Shown: positions 8,646 through 19,183 of the stretch, piece after piece | How positions within the stretch are numbered: position 1 is the stretch's first letter | Layout: each line of letters begins with the position of its first letter | Assembly (NCBI GenBank): GCA_963812885.1 | Contig: CAWEWZ010000004.1 | Location: 62,001 to 126,000, forward strand | Source: Bog-756 sp963812885 | Lineage (GTDB): Bacteria > Actinomycetota > Acidimicrobiia > Acidimicrobiales > RAAP-2 | Reading direction: 5' to 3' | Length of the DNA: 64,000 nucleotides | Program-made: the position numbers and the translations under genes | Notes under the pieces: model-generated | Told to the model about the DNA's origin: nothing | Seen by the model: the letters and a program-made list of their open reading frames with translations, nothing else | Database searches by the model: none

Positions 8646-10016
8646 ATGTCGATTAGTCAGACCGAAGGTCGTATCGTGGCCGCCCTGGCCACACTGGCCT
8701 TGGCCGTGGGAATGACCATCCCGCCCAAGCCTGCTCCGGCGCCGACCATCGAACACCCCTGCAGCAAGGCTCCTCAGACGGCGCGGACATACACCTTCCC
8801 CATCCCGGCCACCAATCCCGCTCCCGTCGATCCCATTGCCGTGGTCCCGTCGAAGGGCGGCGGGTCCTTCGTCAATACCGTCACCAAGGCACGGTTCGTA
8901 CCCCGTGGAGCACATTACGTCCGCCTGGCTACGGTGAAATTGAGTCGCCAATACACCATCTGTATGAGCTCAGACTTCGATGTCGGCGCCGGTCTCGATG
9001 CCTACAACCCCCATCGCGCCGCGCAGGCTCTCTCCGAAATGCAGGGATACGGCTACAACGAGGTCTCTGTCGGGTTGAACCCCGTTGAGATCGGGAACCC
9101 ATCAGGGAGTGGACTCGATCCGACCTATCTGGCCAATCTGGCCAGCTTCGTCAATATCGCACGCGCCGACGGCATCCGGGTATCGATCGACCTGATGTCC
9201 CTGCCTCAACGGGGTGGGTACCTGCCTAGCGGGCCGACCTACTCCGCCAAGACGTCGCCCAAATACCACAATACGAACCTGACCTACATCGACGCCGACT
9301 TCCTCGCGGCCCAGAAGCGTTACATCTCCGATGCGATCACCGGACTCAGCAGCGCCGGTGCGAATCTCAGCAACATCTTCTCCTTCGAGCTGACCGGCGA
9401 AGTGGTCTTCAGATCGAATCAATGGCCGCTCAACCTGACCAGGGGGTTCGCGCAGACCGATGGCCAGATCCAGCCCTACAACATGGCCGACCCATCGTCC
9501 CGTACCGCCCTGATCGACGCCAACCTCCTTCATTGGGAGAACCAGCTCAGCGGAACCATCCACGCCGTGCTCCCGAAGACCCTCGTCTCAGTAGGTTTCT
9601 TCGCTCCGTACGCGCTCGTCCGATTCCCGTCGGACAGAATATCGAGGCCGGAGTTGTCCCTGGGATCCAAGAGCCAGGTCGACTTTGTGGATCTCCACAC
9701 CTACCCCATCTTCGGTTCATTGGTCGATCAGGTGAAGAGCTTCGGAGTCGCTGGTTCGACCATCACCAAGCCGATCATCATGGGGGAGTTCGGTGAATAC
9801 GGATCCGAAGCTCCGACCCCCGCAGGCGCCGCCGCCGCCCTCGTCTCGTGGCAACAGCTCAGCTGTCATGTCCATGGGTTCCAGTTCAGCGGATGGGTCA
9901 CCTGGACCTGGGACACCATCCCTTCCGAGCAGAGCGGCATCTACAACATGGTCACCGGCCACGATGCCATTGCCGCAGCTCTGGCGCCTCGTCCCCGCTG
10001 GAATCCGTGTCGGTGA
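8646..10016 (+). CDS. Secreted GH5-like glycoside hydrolase
   Basis: The 456-residue protein starts with a signal peptide or membrane anchor (GRIVAALATLALAVGMTI) and then a Pro-rich linker. The body has the TIM-barrel logic of clan GH-A: FSFELTGEV offers the acid/base glutamate, and IIMGEFGEYG near the C-terminus offers the nucleophile glutamate. VDFVDLHTYPIF is the usual His/Tyr strand before it. Members hydrolyse beta-glycans such as cellulose or mannan; which one cannot be told. I prefer the ATG at 8646 (GGAG eight bases upstream) over a GTG 18 bp earlier. Confidence 0.78.
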   Translation: MSISQTEGRIVAALATLALAVGMTIPPKPAPAPTIEHPCSKAPQTARTYTFPIPATNPAPVDPIAVVPSKGGGSFVNTVTKARFVPRGAHYVRLATVKLSRQYTICMSSDFDVGAGLDAYNPHRAAQALSEMQGYGYNEVSVGLNPVEIGNPSGSGLDPTYLANLASFVNIARADGIRVSIDLMSLPQRGGYLPSGPTYSAKTSPKYHNTNLTYIDADFLAAQKRYISDAITGLSSAGANLSNIFSFELTGEVVFRSNQWPLNLTRGFAQTDGQIQPYNMADPSSRTALIDANLLHWENQLSGTIHAVLPKTLVSVGFFAPYALVRFPSDRISRPELSLGSKSQVDFVDLHTYPIFGSLVDQVKSFGVAGSTITKPIIMGEFGEYGSEAPTPAGAAAALVSWQQLSCHVHGFQFSGWVTWTWDTIPSEQSGIYNMVTGHDAIAAALAPRPRWNPCR

Positions 10017-10102
10017 CATTCAGCCGAAGAGGAGGCAGGGGCGTCGATCGTGCCGATCCCTGCGGTCGAGTGTGACCGTGACGACGTGAGGAGAGGTACG
10101 GC

Positions 10103-11005
10103 GTGACAGCGATACGCGTGCGCAACCTCACCAAAACCTACGGCGACAAACGGGCCGTGAGCGAGGTCAGCTTCGAGGTCAGCCAGGGCCAGGTCTTTGC
10201 CCTTCTCGGCCCGAACGGGGCGGGCAAGACCACCATCATCGAGATCTTGGAAGGCTTCCGAGACCGAAGTGCCGGACAGGTGGAAGTCCTCGGAGTCGAC
10301 CCCGCCAACCGGCAGACGCAGCGGTGGTTGCGGACCCACATCGGCGTCGTCCTCCAAGAGCTGGCGGTCGAGCCCTTCTACTCGGTCCGCCAGGTCCTGA
10401 GCCGCAACGCCGGGTACTACCCGTCGCCCCGTCGGGTCGACGAAGTCATCGCTCTGGTCGGCCTCGCCGAGAAGGCCGATGCACGGGTGAAGACACTTTC
10501 GGGGGGCCAACAGCGCCGGCTCGATGTCGGCCTCGGCATTGTTGGCCATCCCGAGCTGCTCTTCCTCGACGAGCCCACCACCGGGCTCGATCCGGCAGGA
10601 CGTCGAGATTCCTGGGAGCTGATCCGCAGACTGGTGGCCGAGGGGACGACGGTACTGCTGACCACCCACTACATGGACGAGGTGGAGGCGTTGGCGGATG
10701 AGGTGGCCGTCCTCAACAACGCTCAGATCGTGGCCACCGGGACCCCGTCGTCGCTGGGCGGACGGGACTCGGGTGCCGTGACCATCCGCTTCGCCCTGCC
10801 CGACGGAATCTCGGCGGGTGATCTTCCCGTCGCCGTTCACGCCGAGTCGGACGGATTGGTGGAGATCCAGACCGCCGATGAGCTCCCTGTGCTTCATGCC
10901 CTCACCGGCTGGGCTCTCGACCGCGGCCTTCGGCTCCCCGGGCTCTCGGTCGCCCGGGTCACCTTGGAGGACATCTATCTCAAGCTGACGAGGGACGAGC
11001 AGTGA
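10103..11005 (+). CDS. ABC transporter ATP-binding protein
   Basis: The 300-residue nucleotide-binding protein has Walker A GPNGAGKTT (about residue 38), a Q-loop (VLQE), signature LSGGQQRR, Walker B LLFLDEPTTGLDP and H-loop THYMDE. The C-terminal 80 residues are the extension common in DrrA/NatA-type exporters. It pairs with the permease gene, whose GTG overlaps this stop region by four bases, so the two are translationally coupled. The start is GTG with GAGGAGAGG upstream. Likely drug, lipid or antibiotic export. Confidence 0.92.
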   Translation: MTAIRVRNLTKTYGDKRAVSEVSFEVSQGQVFALLGPNGAGKTTIIEILEGFRDRSAGQVEVLGVDPANRQTQRWLRTHIGVVLQELAVEPFYSVRQVLSRNAGYYPSPRRVDEVIALVGLAEKADARVKTLSGGQQRRLDVGLGIVGHPELLFLDEPTTGLDPAGRRDSWELIRRLVAEGTTVLLTTHYMDEVEALADEVAVLNNAQIVATGTPSSLGGRDSGAVTIRFALPDGISAGDLPVAVHAESDGLVEIQTADELPVLHALTGWALDRGLRLPGLSVARVTLEDIYLKLTRDEQ

Positions 11006-11805
11006 ACGCCGGGCCGGTCAGCGGGTCCTTCGAGGGAGTGAGCGACATCAAGTTGGTGGGCCGGCAAGTCCGCTACGAACAGCTGTCCTTCTGGCTCAAT
11101 CCCGTCGGGGCTGCCTTTACCGTGGGATTCTCGGTGGTCTTCCTCATTCTGCTGGGGGCCTCAGCGGGGAGTTCGCGTATCTCCTTCTACGGCAACATCC
11201 GGCTGGTTCAGTACTACGTGCCCGGGTTTGCCGCCTACGGCGTGATGGCAGCCTGCTTCAACATCTTGGCCATCACCCTGGTCAACCGGCGCGAGATGGG
11301 CCTTCTCAAGCGGCTCAGACTCAGTCCACTGCCCACGTGGGCGCTGCTCAGCGCCATCGTCCTCAGCTCCATGATCGTCGCCACGGTCGAGGTGGTGATC
11401 CTCCTGGTCGTTGGGAGATTCGGGTTCAGCGTCCACTTTCCGGACAACCTGGGTGCCTTCGTGGTGGCGGTCGTCGTAGGCATGCTCTCCTTCTCCGCGC
11501 TGGGACTGGCCATGAGCACGCTCGTGCCGAACCAGGACGCGGCCGGTCCGATCGTCAGCATCATCTTCTTCGTCCTGTTGTTCCTCTCGGGACTGTGGTT
11601 CCCGCTCAAACCAGGCTCGGGTCTGTCCCAGTTCTCGTCGTACTTCCCTGTACGTCACTTCATCAACGCCGTCTTCGCTCCCTTCGACACCCAGCGAGGG
11701 GCATCTCCCTGGGCCTGGCACGACCTGTTCATCGTCGCCATCTGGGGCGTCGTCGGCGCCATCGTGGCCGTGCGCCGGTGGAAGTGGTCGCCTCGCCGGG
11801 GCTGA
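11002..11805 (+). CDS. ABC-2 type transporter permease
   Basis: The 267-residue membrane protein has about six hydrophobic segments (near residues 33-50, 72-92, 112-138, 145-168, 176-196 and 240-257) and the central conserved NRREMGLLKRLRLSPLP loop of ABC-2 exporters, which contacts the ATPase. It forms the membrane channel of the exporter whose ATPase gene overlaps by four bases. The C-terminus is basic. The substrate is unknown. Confidence 0.9.
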   Translation: MNAGPVSGSFEGVSDIKLVGRQVRYEQLSFWLNPVGAAFTVGFSVVFLILLGASAGSSRISFYGNIRLVQYYVPGFAAYGVMAACFNILAITLVNRREMGLLKRLRLSPLPTWALLSAIVLSSMIVATVEVVILLVVGRFGFSVHFPDNLGAFVVAVVVGMLSFSALGLAMSTLVPNQDAAGPIVSIIFFVLLFLSGLWFPLKPGSGLSQFSSYFPVRHFINAVFAPFDTQRGASPWAWHDLFIVAIWGVVGAIVAVRRWKWSPRRG

Positions 11806-11862
11806 ATCCCCACCACGCTTCTCCTCCGTCCCAAACCGGGATCCCGTAGCCAGCGGATTGCT

Positions 11863-12648
11863 TTACCCACTCTTCCTGGCGTTGACTGCCTCCCGGACGA
11901 AAACGGCCAGCAACTGGGGGTCCTCCCGTTGGATGTCATGGCCGGTGTCGAGTTCGACCAGGTTGGTGCCGAGTTCTGAGGCCAGCCGAGGCGCGGGACC
12001 GCAGGCGACGGCCATTCCGTGCGAGCCAATGCCAACGATCACGGGGACAGCCAGATCCGCCAGATCGAAGGGGGCACGCAACGAAGCCCGCATGTCGGCA
12101 CGGTAGGCGGGACTCTGGTCGGTGAGCTTCGTTCGCACCTCGGCGCTGACGCCGTCCCAATCGATACCAAAGTGGAAGAGCGTGTCCTTGGCGATCTCCT
12201 CGGGGTCGGACATCACCGCCACACGGGCTGCCATCGTGCGCGGGTAGGGGTCCCACCATGGCAGCCATCCCAAGAGGGGTTCCCAAAGGCCAACCGTGCG
12301 TACGAGGTCGGGCCGCCGGATTGCTGCCAGCAACGCGATCCCGGCACCGTGGCTGTGTCCGATGACCACGGCGGCGCCGTTCGAGTTGGCCTCGATCAAC
12401 CCGACAAGGTCGGAGGCATGGTCTTCGTAGGTCTCATTTCCGGCGCCCACGAGCCTGGACCCGGCGTAGCCCCGACGGTCGTACATGACGGTCTTGAAAT
12501 CCGACAGCCATTCCGTCGAAGAACGGAAGTGACTGCCTCGGCTCATTGCCCCGTGAACGAAAACAACCGTCGGCCCCTTCAGCTCGGCAGCCTCCACCGT
12601 CTCGAACCGCAAGTCTGTGCCGCCCACGGGTGCCATGTTATGGCGCAT
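11863..12648 (-). CDS. Alpha/beta hydrolase
   Basis: The 261-residue protein has the alpha/beta hydrolase set: oxyanion motif VFVHGAM, YDRRGYAGS, the nucleophile elbow GHSHGAG, and a C-terminal His in TGHDIQRED. The acid residue is probably in or near the PVIVGIGSHG strand. An upstream in-frame ATG at 12711 exists, but homology logic favours the ATG at 12648 or 12636, close to the first strand. It is converging with the ABC permease gene. The substrate is unknown (esterase, lactonase or epoxide hydrolase-like). Confidence 0.82.
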   Translation of the reverse strand: MRHNMAPVGGTDLRFETVEAAELKGPTVVFVHGAMSRGSHFRSSTEWLSDFKTVMYDRRGYAGSRLVGAGNETYEDHASDLVGLIEANSNGAAVVIGHSHGAGIALLAAIRRPDLVRTVGLWEPLLGWLPWWDPYPRTMAARVAVMSDPEEIAKDTLFHFGIDWDGVSAEVRTKLTDQSPAYRADMRASLRAPFDLADLAVPVIVGIGSHGMAVACGPAPRLASELGTNLVELDTGHDIQREDPQLLAVFVREAVNARKSG

Positions 12649-12796
12649 GGGCGTGGGGATTGGCTGCGACTGGAGCGCTCCGGCCGCTCGGCCGAATCTC
12701 TGCCACATCATCGGCGAAAGGCTGAAAGCGCCCTGCCCGAGGGGCCGTCCCGTCCCGGGGTATTAGTAGAAATCAATTACTGGTATCATAGATCCT

Positions 12797-13060
12797 ATGT
12801 TTGCTCCCCACAAGACAGAGATCGAAATCGTCCGCCGTCGCCTGGACACCCTTGGCGTCTTGCGGAGCAGCACCGGCCTGACGCCGGGCGAGGGCCGTCA
12901 ATATCAAGAGCTGTGTGCCAACGAACAGCGCTTGCTCAGCCTTGGCCCCTGGGATGTGGACACTCGTCGGGCGAGATTCCTCCACGCTGCTCATCGGAGT
13001 CCTTCCTCATCACCAGCCCGAAGCACCGACCGTCGCTTCTGTAGCTCGCATCCGGCCTAA
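12797..13060 (+). CDS. Small hypothetical protein
   Basis: An 87-residue reading frame follows an AT-rich stretch (12765-12796) that looks like a promoter. The first 50 residues (charged, helical: KTEIEIVRRRLDTLG, GRQYQELCANEQRLL) look coding; the Ser/Arg-rich end looks less so and may be out of frame. I recognise no family. It sits between two unrelated genes and has no obvious partner. Confidence 0.4.
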   Translation: MFAPHKTEIEIVRRRLDTLGVLRSSTGLTPGEGRQYQELCANEQRLLSLGPWDVDTRRARFLHAAHRSPSSSPARSTDRRFCSSHPA

Positions 13061-13270
13061 CCGTCAGCCTTCTGGGAGCTGTTCGCCGTAGAGGTCCGGC
13101 GCGGAATGAAGCACCCGAGTGGCATGCGCAGCTCTGACTCGCGCCATGCGTTCGGTGACGTTTAGGGGCGCCCGGCTTGGGTAAGGAGGCGCCATGATCT
13201 TTTCTGCGCGCGACCCGGTCCACAAAAGGCACCGCAGTAGGGCGCGTCGGCGCTCGTCGTTGCCACCACA

Positions 13271-15582
13271 ATGAGTGTCTGGCTTGTTGTCAGCATCATT
13301 CCGGTCGCCTCCACCGAGGCGGCGACGACCACGATCCACGCCGTCGGCAGCGCCGAGCAGGTCTATGTGACCGGTCTGGCAGCCTCTGCCCAGGCGTCGC
13401 TGGTCACATCCCACGGCAAGAAGCTCGCTACTCAGAAAGCGGATTCGCTCGGTGGCCTCCTGTTTCGCAACGTGCCGCCCGGGAGCGGCTACCGGGTGCG
13501 CCTGAGCTCGGACGGGAAAGAGTCGGCGCCCCTCATTGTGCACAGCAACGCGGCCGCTCCTTGGGATCCGAGCATTTACAACCAAAAGATCTCGGACAGC
13601 GGATATCAGTACCTCACGACCCGTGATGGCACGAAGCTCGCCATCGATGTCTATCCGCCCACCGACCCGGCCGGCGAGCCCGGATTGCCGGCCGGCACGC
13701 CGGTACCGAATGGCCCCACTGACTACCTTCCGCCCTACCCGACGCTTATCGAATATTCGGGCTACGGGTACGCGGATCCCGCCGGACCGGAGAATGGGAT
13801 CGCTATTCTCGCAAATCTCATGGGATTCGCCGTGGTCGACGTCAACATGCGTGGCACCGGTTGCTCGGGTGGGGCGTTCAACTTCTTCGAGCCGCTGCAG
13901 AATCTCGACGGGTATGACGTCATCCAGACCATTGCCAACCAACCGTGGGTCCTGGACCACAAGGTCGGGATGATGGGCATCTCCTACGGTGCGATCAGCC
14001 AGTTGTTCGTATCGCAACTCGATCCGCCCGCCCTCGAGGCGATCTCGCCGCTGTCGACCATCGATGCGACGGCGTCGACGCTGTTCCCTGGCGGCATCCT
14101 CAACACAGACTTTGCGGTGGCCTGGGCGGAGCAGCGCCAAGAGGACGCCAAGCCGGCCGGGCCCACCAGCGGACAGCCGTGGGCGTATCAGCAGATCCAA
14201 AACGGCGACACGACATGTGCCGCCAACCAAGACCTTCACGGTGAAGCGACCAACCTGCTGTCCGAGGTCACTGCCAACTCGTACTACAACCCGACAGTGG
14301 CCAACCCCTTGGACCCTGATACCTTCGTCAACAAGATCAAGGTGCCGGTCTTTCTGGCCTGCCAATGGGAGGACGAGCAAACGGGCGGGCATTGTCCAGC
14401 ACTGGTCTCGCATTTCACCGGGACCGCCAAACGCTGGTTCACCTTCACCAACGGTGCCCACATCGACTCCCTCGATCCCTCCACCTTCAACCGGTGGTAC
14501 GACTTCCTCGAGCTGTTCGTCGCACACCAAGCACCTATCGTGGATTCGGCGGTCATCCGAGCTGCAGCCCCGGTCATCTATCAGGACGCCATGGGACTAC
14601 CGGATACCGATCCGATCACCTTGCCCCTCGACCCGATCCAGGCGATCCCGACCTACAGCGCCGCTCTCACCGCCTTTGACAAATTGCCGGAGATCCGGGT
14701 GCTCTTCGACAACGGCGCCGGGTCCTCGCCCACCGGAACGTCAAGTGCGGGCGATCCCTACCCCGGGTTTGAGAAGGACTTCTCGGCTTTCCCCATTCCG
14801 GGAACGACTGCTCAGACCTGGTACCTCGGCCCACAAGGGACGCTCGCCAACCAGCCACCTGCAACGAGGGCATCAACTCGTATACCTCGGACGCCGGCAC
14901 CCTCCCACTCACCGACTTCGGGAGCAACACGGGAAGCGGCGGCCTCTGGGGTAACGCCTCACATTGGCAGTGGAACTGGGAGCAGTACCGGGCGGGCTCC
15001 GCAGTCTCCTATGTGTCGGCCCCGTTGGTGAAGAACACCACAGTGATCGGTGGCGGCGCGGTATACGTATGGGTACGTTCCTCGACCTCTGATGTGGATC
15101 TTCAAGCAACCGTCAGCGAGGTCCGTCCGGATGGGAACGAGACGTTCGTCCAGAACGGTTGGATTCGTGCGAGCGAGCGCAAGCTGTCCACCGGCTCCAA
15201 CAACGAATTCGATACGCCGAGCACCTCGCTCGACCCGATCCCCAGCTTCACGAAGGCCGACGCTGCGCCCATGCCGACCGGCAAGTTCGTCGAAGTAGCC
15301 ATTCCGCTGTACTACGAAGGTCACGCCTACCGTGCCGGATCACGCATTCGTGTGACGATTTCTGCCCCCAACGGCACCCAGCCCGTGTGGTCTTTCGATC
15401 AAACGGTCCCCCAGGGAACGACGACCGTATCCATCGCCTTCTCCGCATCGATGCCGTCGAGCCTGATCCTCCCGGTCATTCCGCAAGTGCAGGTACCCAC
15501 GGCTCTGCCCGCGTGCCCGAGCCTGCGCAACGAGCCGTGCCGGACCTACCAGCCAATCGTGAACCAGGTGACCGCCCAATGA
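13271..15582 (+). CDS. Secreted CocE/X-Pro dipeptidyl-peptidase-like hydrolase, frameshifted
   Basis: The protein starts with a short hydrophobic signal-like segment (VWLVVSIIPVAS) and has an alpha/beta hydrolase domain with nucleophile Ser in GISYGAISQ, a DVNMRGTGCSGG block and a C-terminal-domain His in NGAHIDSLDP. The CocE C-terminal jelly roll (GSRIRVTISAPNG, SFDQ) lies in another frame. The switch is near 14865, and unlike other shifts here it needs one added base or two removed. Members hydrolyse esters or cleave X-Pro dipeptides. About 770 residues if joined. No upstream in-frame start exists because a TAG lies 36 bp before the ATG. Confidence 0.8.
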
Positions 15583-15794
15583 ACGGGGCCTGACGCCGGG
15601 GACCATTCGGATCAGGGGGCGCCGGCATCCACGCTGCCTCGGAGACACGGCACAGTCCGCGGCACCAGATCTCGACTGGCTGAACAAGGGCGTTTTCGTC
15701 AGTTCGCGGGGCGCCACGTCGGAGGTGTGATCTACGAGGCCTACCTCGTCGGGTGAGTTCATCGCTCCCAGGGCATGCTGGCCTGCCAAACCGG

Positions 15795-16412
15795 TCAGGA
15801 GATCGCTGGCATCCCAACCATTGCGCGGAACTCGTCAGTCGTATTCGTGACTGGGAATGGCTCACTCGGCACGTCGAGGCCTAACCGGTCGCAGATGGGA
15901 TCCCACCCGTCCACCGGGGACCATTCCAGCAGGCGACCGGCGGGGACACTTTGCCGAACCGCTTCGTTGTGCCGCTCATAGGCGTCCATCATGGCGGTGG
16001 GGTTTTCGAACTGATCGCTGAAACGATCGTGGAGCAGCCGAATGACTGCGCCCATCCAAGGCACGAGCTCCGGGGGTACCTTGTCGAAAGACTGAAAGAT
16101 CGTGTTGGAGGCGCTGCGATACCAAGCTTCCGGATCCCGTACAGAGAGCAACACGAGCGATTCCGGGTTGGCGGCTGACAGTTCGGGCCAGAATGAACAC
16201 CCAGGCCAGTCGACAAGAGAGACATAGCCAGCGGGCATCGCTTGCCAGTCAACGGGTCGCCCTTCAATGGCGTCGATCCAGCCAGGAGCCTGGGTCGGAT
16301 CTCCGAGGATCTCGATCATGTGATGACAGGGACCGCCTAGCAATTGTTCGAGGGCGATCTTCAACGAATGCGTACCCGTACGACCCACTCCGGCACCGAC
16401 AACCTTTAACAT
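15795..16412 (-). CDS. Sulfotransferase-family protein
   Basis: The 205-residue protein begins with VVGAGVGRTGTHSLKIALEQL, the 5-prime phosphosulfate-binding P-loop-like signature of the small sulfotransferase family with a GRTGTxSLK motif. VLLSVRDPEAWYRS is the 3-prime phosphate-binding block. Such proteins transfer sulfate from PAPS to an unknown acceptor, though many have no proven activity. The ATG at 16412 is the first codon before the motif. It is a single gene, convergent with the CocE-like gene. Confidence 0.85.
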   Translation of the reverse strand: MLKVVGAGVGRTGTHSLKIALEQLLGGPCHHMIEILGDPTQAPGWIDAIEGRPVDWQAMPAGYVSLVDWPGCSFWPELSAANPESLVLLSVRDPEAWYRSASNTIFQSFDKVPPELVPWMGAVIRLLHDRFSDQFENPTAMMDAYERHNEAVRQSVPAGRLLEWSPVDGWDPICDRLGLDVPSEPFPVTNTTDEFRAMVGMPAIS

Positions 16413-16601
16413 CGCGCTCAGTCCCCTTTACCGGCGAGACACGTTGTCCGCCAGCGACTGCATCATTGCGTGCAGGTACTCGCACGTCCAATGTGCGGGT
16501 TCCGAACGCCGTGACCCACCGGTTCAGGTGGACGCCCGTGACCCCGTCCCGCACGAGTGGGGACTCCGCATGTCCCCGGCCTGGCAACCTTTCCGCCGGA
16601 A

Positions 16602-17121
16602 TCAAATAGGGCGATCGTCACGTAAGACCTTTTCGTAGAGCGCGAGCGCCAGGTCGGGCTCCAACCAGCTGTATTGCTGGGCTCGCACCCAGCGATAGCC
16701 CACCGATTCGTACAGGTCGCGGCAGCTTGCGGCTCCGAGCGTCACAGTCGAGCCTCACCAGGCTCCTGCCAGACTCGGCCACGTAATTCTCGGCCCAGTG
16801 AAGAAGCCCAACACCCAACCCTTGTCCGCCAAAGGGCCTGGCCACGATCAGGTTATGGACATAGCCGGCTGGGACGGGCTGCTCGCCCCAGATCACGGGG
16901 TCGTCCCACAAGATGGTGACCGTCCCCACTCGATTCTCTCCGTGCCAAAGAACAAAGACGAAGTACTCATCACCCCGCTCCCAGGAATAGGGGATCTCGC
17001 CCAGTTGCCACTGGTCGATTCCTCGGGCGAGGAGCCACCGGGCGGCGTCGTCGCGGAGACTGAGTAGCGCATCGGTGTCCCAGTCGGTCGCTGCGACCAC
17101 CGTTAACTCCCCCCAGTCCAT
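16602..17121 (-). CDS. GNAT-family N-acetyltransferase, frameshifted
   Basis: The first part reads as a GNAT domain, with YVHNLIVARPFGGQGLGVGLLHWAE containing the acetyl-CoA pyrophosphate-binding R/Q-x-x-G-x-G/A pattern. After LDCDA the frame shifts near 16722; removing one C from CTGCCGCGAC restores a normal GNAT ending (KLRDLYESVGY, then ALYEKVLRDD) and a TGA at 16602. The start is uncertain: ATG at 17121 gives a normal-length domain, another ATG lies at 17211. It acetylates an unknown amine. Confidence 0.72.
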
Positions 17122-17393
17122 CACGACGCCAGACTCTCCATTTGCGACTATCAAAGCCCTACCCGCCACGCAAGGTTCGGAATTCCAAGCCTGATTGACG
17201 GAGATGGTCAACGGCCTTTCGGCATCGGCGCTCTCGGAGTGCTCCGACCGTCAGTGAGGAACGATGTGATGTTCTCCGAATGCCCGCCAAGAATAACTTC
17301 GGGTTCGTCTAACAGGTGAATGCCTTCGAGATCTGGGGCAGCTACCACCGCAGTCCACCTTTCGTCCCTCGATCTATGAATCGGACCGAATCG

Positions 17394-17416
17394 TAGCTAC
17401 TTCGACCTGAAAAACT
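17394..17416 (+). repeat. Left terminal inverted repeat of the insertion sequence
   Basis: It begins TAGCTACTTCGACCTGAAAA and pairs with 19161-19183 with two mismatches. It lies downstream of the transposase stop. Confidence 0.85.
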
Positions 17417-17558
17417 CGCCTCAGGCATAGACGCCCTCCCGGCATGGGTGCCGGCGGGGGCCCGCGAGAGGCCCCGCCCCAACCTCTTCGGTCGTTTTCG
17501 TCCCCATTTTCCGGCCGTTTTCGGCCTCGGGGGCGCGACGGGAGAGGGAGGAACGAGG

Positions 17559-19048
17559 TCAGGCGACGCGGCTCTTGTTGGTCGGCGGGGGTCGACCGGG
17601 TGGTCCTGTGGCGGTCGGTCGTCGGACCTGTCTGGAGCCAGCCGAGGCTTGGGATGTTTCCCGTTCTTCGATCAGCACGGAGATCTTGGTGGCGTTGTGC
17701 GCGAGCACACCCCAGCCGCACCACGTACTCGCACCGTCGACGCCATCCAGCATCGTCCGTTCCCATCCCCACGAGTGCTTGAGATGGGAGATCCGACCCT
17801 CGGACCCGGTGCGCCACTTGACCAGCTCTCGAAAGCGGCGTGAGGACTCGAGTGCCGGTCGCGGTGCAGCGGGACGTCCCTTCCTCGGGATGGCGACATG
17901 CTTCACCCCGAGAGACTTGAGTTCGGCCGCCACTTACGCTTCGCCGATAGCCACGGTCGGCCGTCACCGCCTTCGGCACCTTGTTGAACCGTGCCGCCAC
18001 CCGGGCGACGGCTGGCACCAGCATGGGGGCGTCAGGCGAGTTGCCCTTCTCGACCCGATGGTCGACGACGATGCCGTCGACGTTGTCGGTGACCTGTGCC
18101 TTGTAGCCGAACTCGACCGGCTTGCCGAGCCGACCCTCGGCGATGGGCCGGGCATCGGTGTCGTGGAGGGACACGATGCGCTTCGCCCCGGCAGCGGACC
18201 TCACCGGCGAGTCGGGTTTGGGTCTGGTCCTCATCCTGGACGAACACATCGATGGTGGGCTCGAGATCGGTGACGAGGGCTGCTGCCCGGCCCGAGGCCC
18301 CCTCACCCGCACGGCGAAGGCTCCGGCGGGCGTTTGCGGCCACCACCTGGGCGTCTTTGATGGCGGCCTCGGTGATGGTGGCCAGCTCGCCGGTCAGTCC
18401 GAGCACCTCGTCTTTGGCATCGCCGCTGCGCCGGCGCAGCCAGGCGGCGATCTGATGGGCACGACGGCGCACCGACCGGGTGCGGTCCCGGAAGCCGGTC
18501 CGCCTGGCCAACCCGAGGACGTGCAACGCGGCCACGGTCTTCGTCAGCTTGGCCACTCCTTTGGCCAGGAGCCCCGAGTCGGTCGGGTAGGCGACGTTGG
18601 CCGGGACGACCGTGGTGTCGGCGCGGACCTGGTCGAGCTTCACCACGTGGGCGGCCATGGCCTTGTTGAGCAACGCCTCGTTCAGCTGGTCGGCGGCCTG
18701 GTCCCCGCAGCGGGTGGTGATCTTCATGAGCGTGGTGGGGTGGGGCACGGGATCGGTGATCCCGATGCGACAGAAGCGCCGCCAGGCGATGGAATCAGTG
18801 ACCTCGGCACACAGCGTCTCGAAGCCGAGCCGACACCGGCAGCGGAAGATCATCAACCGCAGCTAGGTCTCCATCGAGGATCACGGCCGACCGATCTTCG
18901 GATCGAAGAACGGTGTGAACGGCTCGAAGAACACCGGATCGTCGAGCAGACGATCAACCTGCTCGAGCCCAGGTGGAAGGCGGCTGAACTGGGGCGGGAG
19001 GAGTGCCTCCCACAGGGTCTGCTGATCGTCTACCTTGGTCCGCAACAC
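17559..19048 (-). pseudogene. DDE-type transposase, decayed
   Basis: Read from a GTG at 19048, the N-terminus (TKVDDQQTLWEALLPPQ, FFEPFTPFFDPKIGRP) runs into a TGA and then a TAG about 18 bp later. The body resumes with RYRLGFETLC-like sequence, VRADTTVVPANVAYPTDSG and DARPIAEGRLGKPVEFGYKAQV. The catalytic region holds a DRGY aspartate and a GSEGRISHLKHSWGWERT glutamate. The frame shifts near 18200 and near 17935, the second next to another stop. The overall pattern matches ISNCY/IS1182-like transposases, but the family is tentative. In-frame stops mean this is genuine decay and not just indel error. Confidence 0.85.
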
Positions 19049-19160
19049 GATGGCTCCGTTCTCTCCGGCAAGAGGGATGGAGCCATCGTTGCGTCATTGG
19101 GGCCTGAACGTGAGCACCCTCGGAACATGAGCGCGCTGGTCAGGGCGTTCTTTCATATCT

Positions 19161-19183
19161 ACTTTTTCAGGGCGAAGTAGCTA
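19161..19183 (-). repeat. Right terminal inverted repeat of the insertion sequence
   Basis: It ends CAGGGCGAAGTAGCTA and is the inverted partner of 17394-17416. It lies about 110 bp upstream of the transposase start. Confidence 0.85.

Larger units (their letters stand above)
17394..19183. mobile_element. Insertion sequence with matching terminal inverted repeats, inactive
   Basis: The element is about 1.79 kb and bounded by 23-bp imperfect inverted repeats (21 of 23 match). Inside is one transposase gene on the minus strand, broken by in-frame stops and frameshifts. The ends read TA-GCTACTTCG inward on both sides, so a TA target duplication is possible, but a longer duplication of flanking sequence is not evident. 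No passenger gene is seen. The right end also contains a 10-bp perfect inverted repeat (19048-19057 with 19079-19088). Confidence 0.85.

Noticed and set aside
19048..19088. The 10-bp inverted repeat in the insertion sequence as its end
   Set aside because: Better ends (23 bp, 21 matches) are found 95 bp further out, with a matching partner on the other side.
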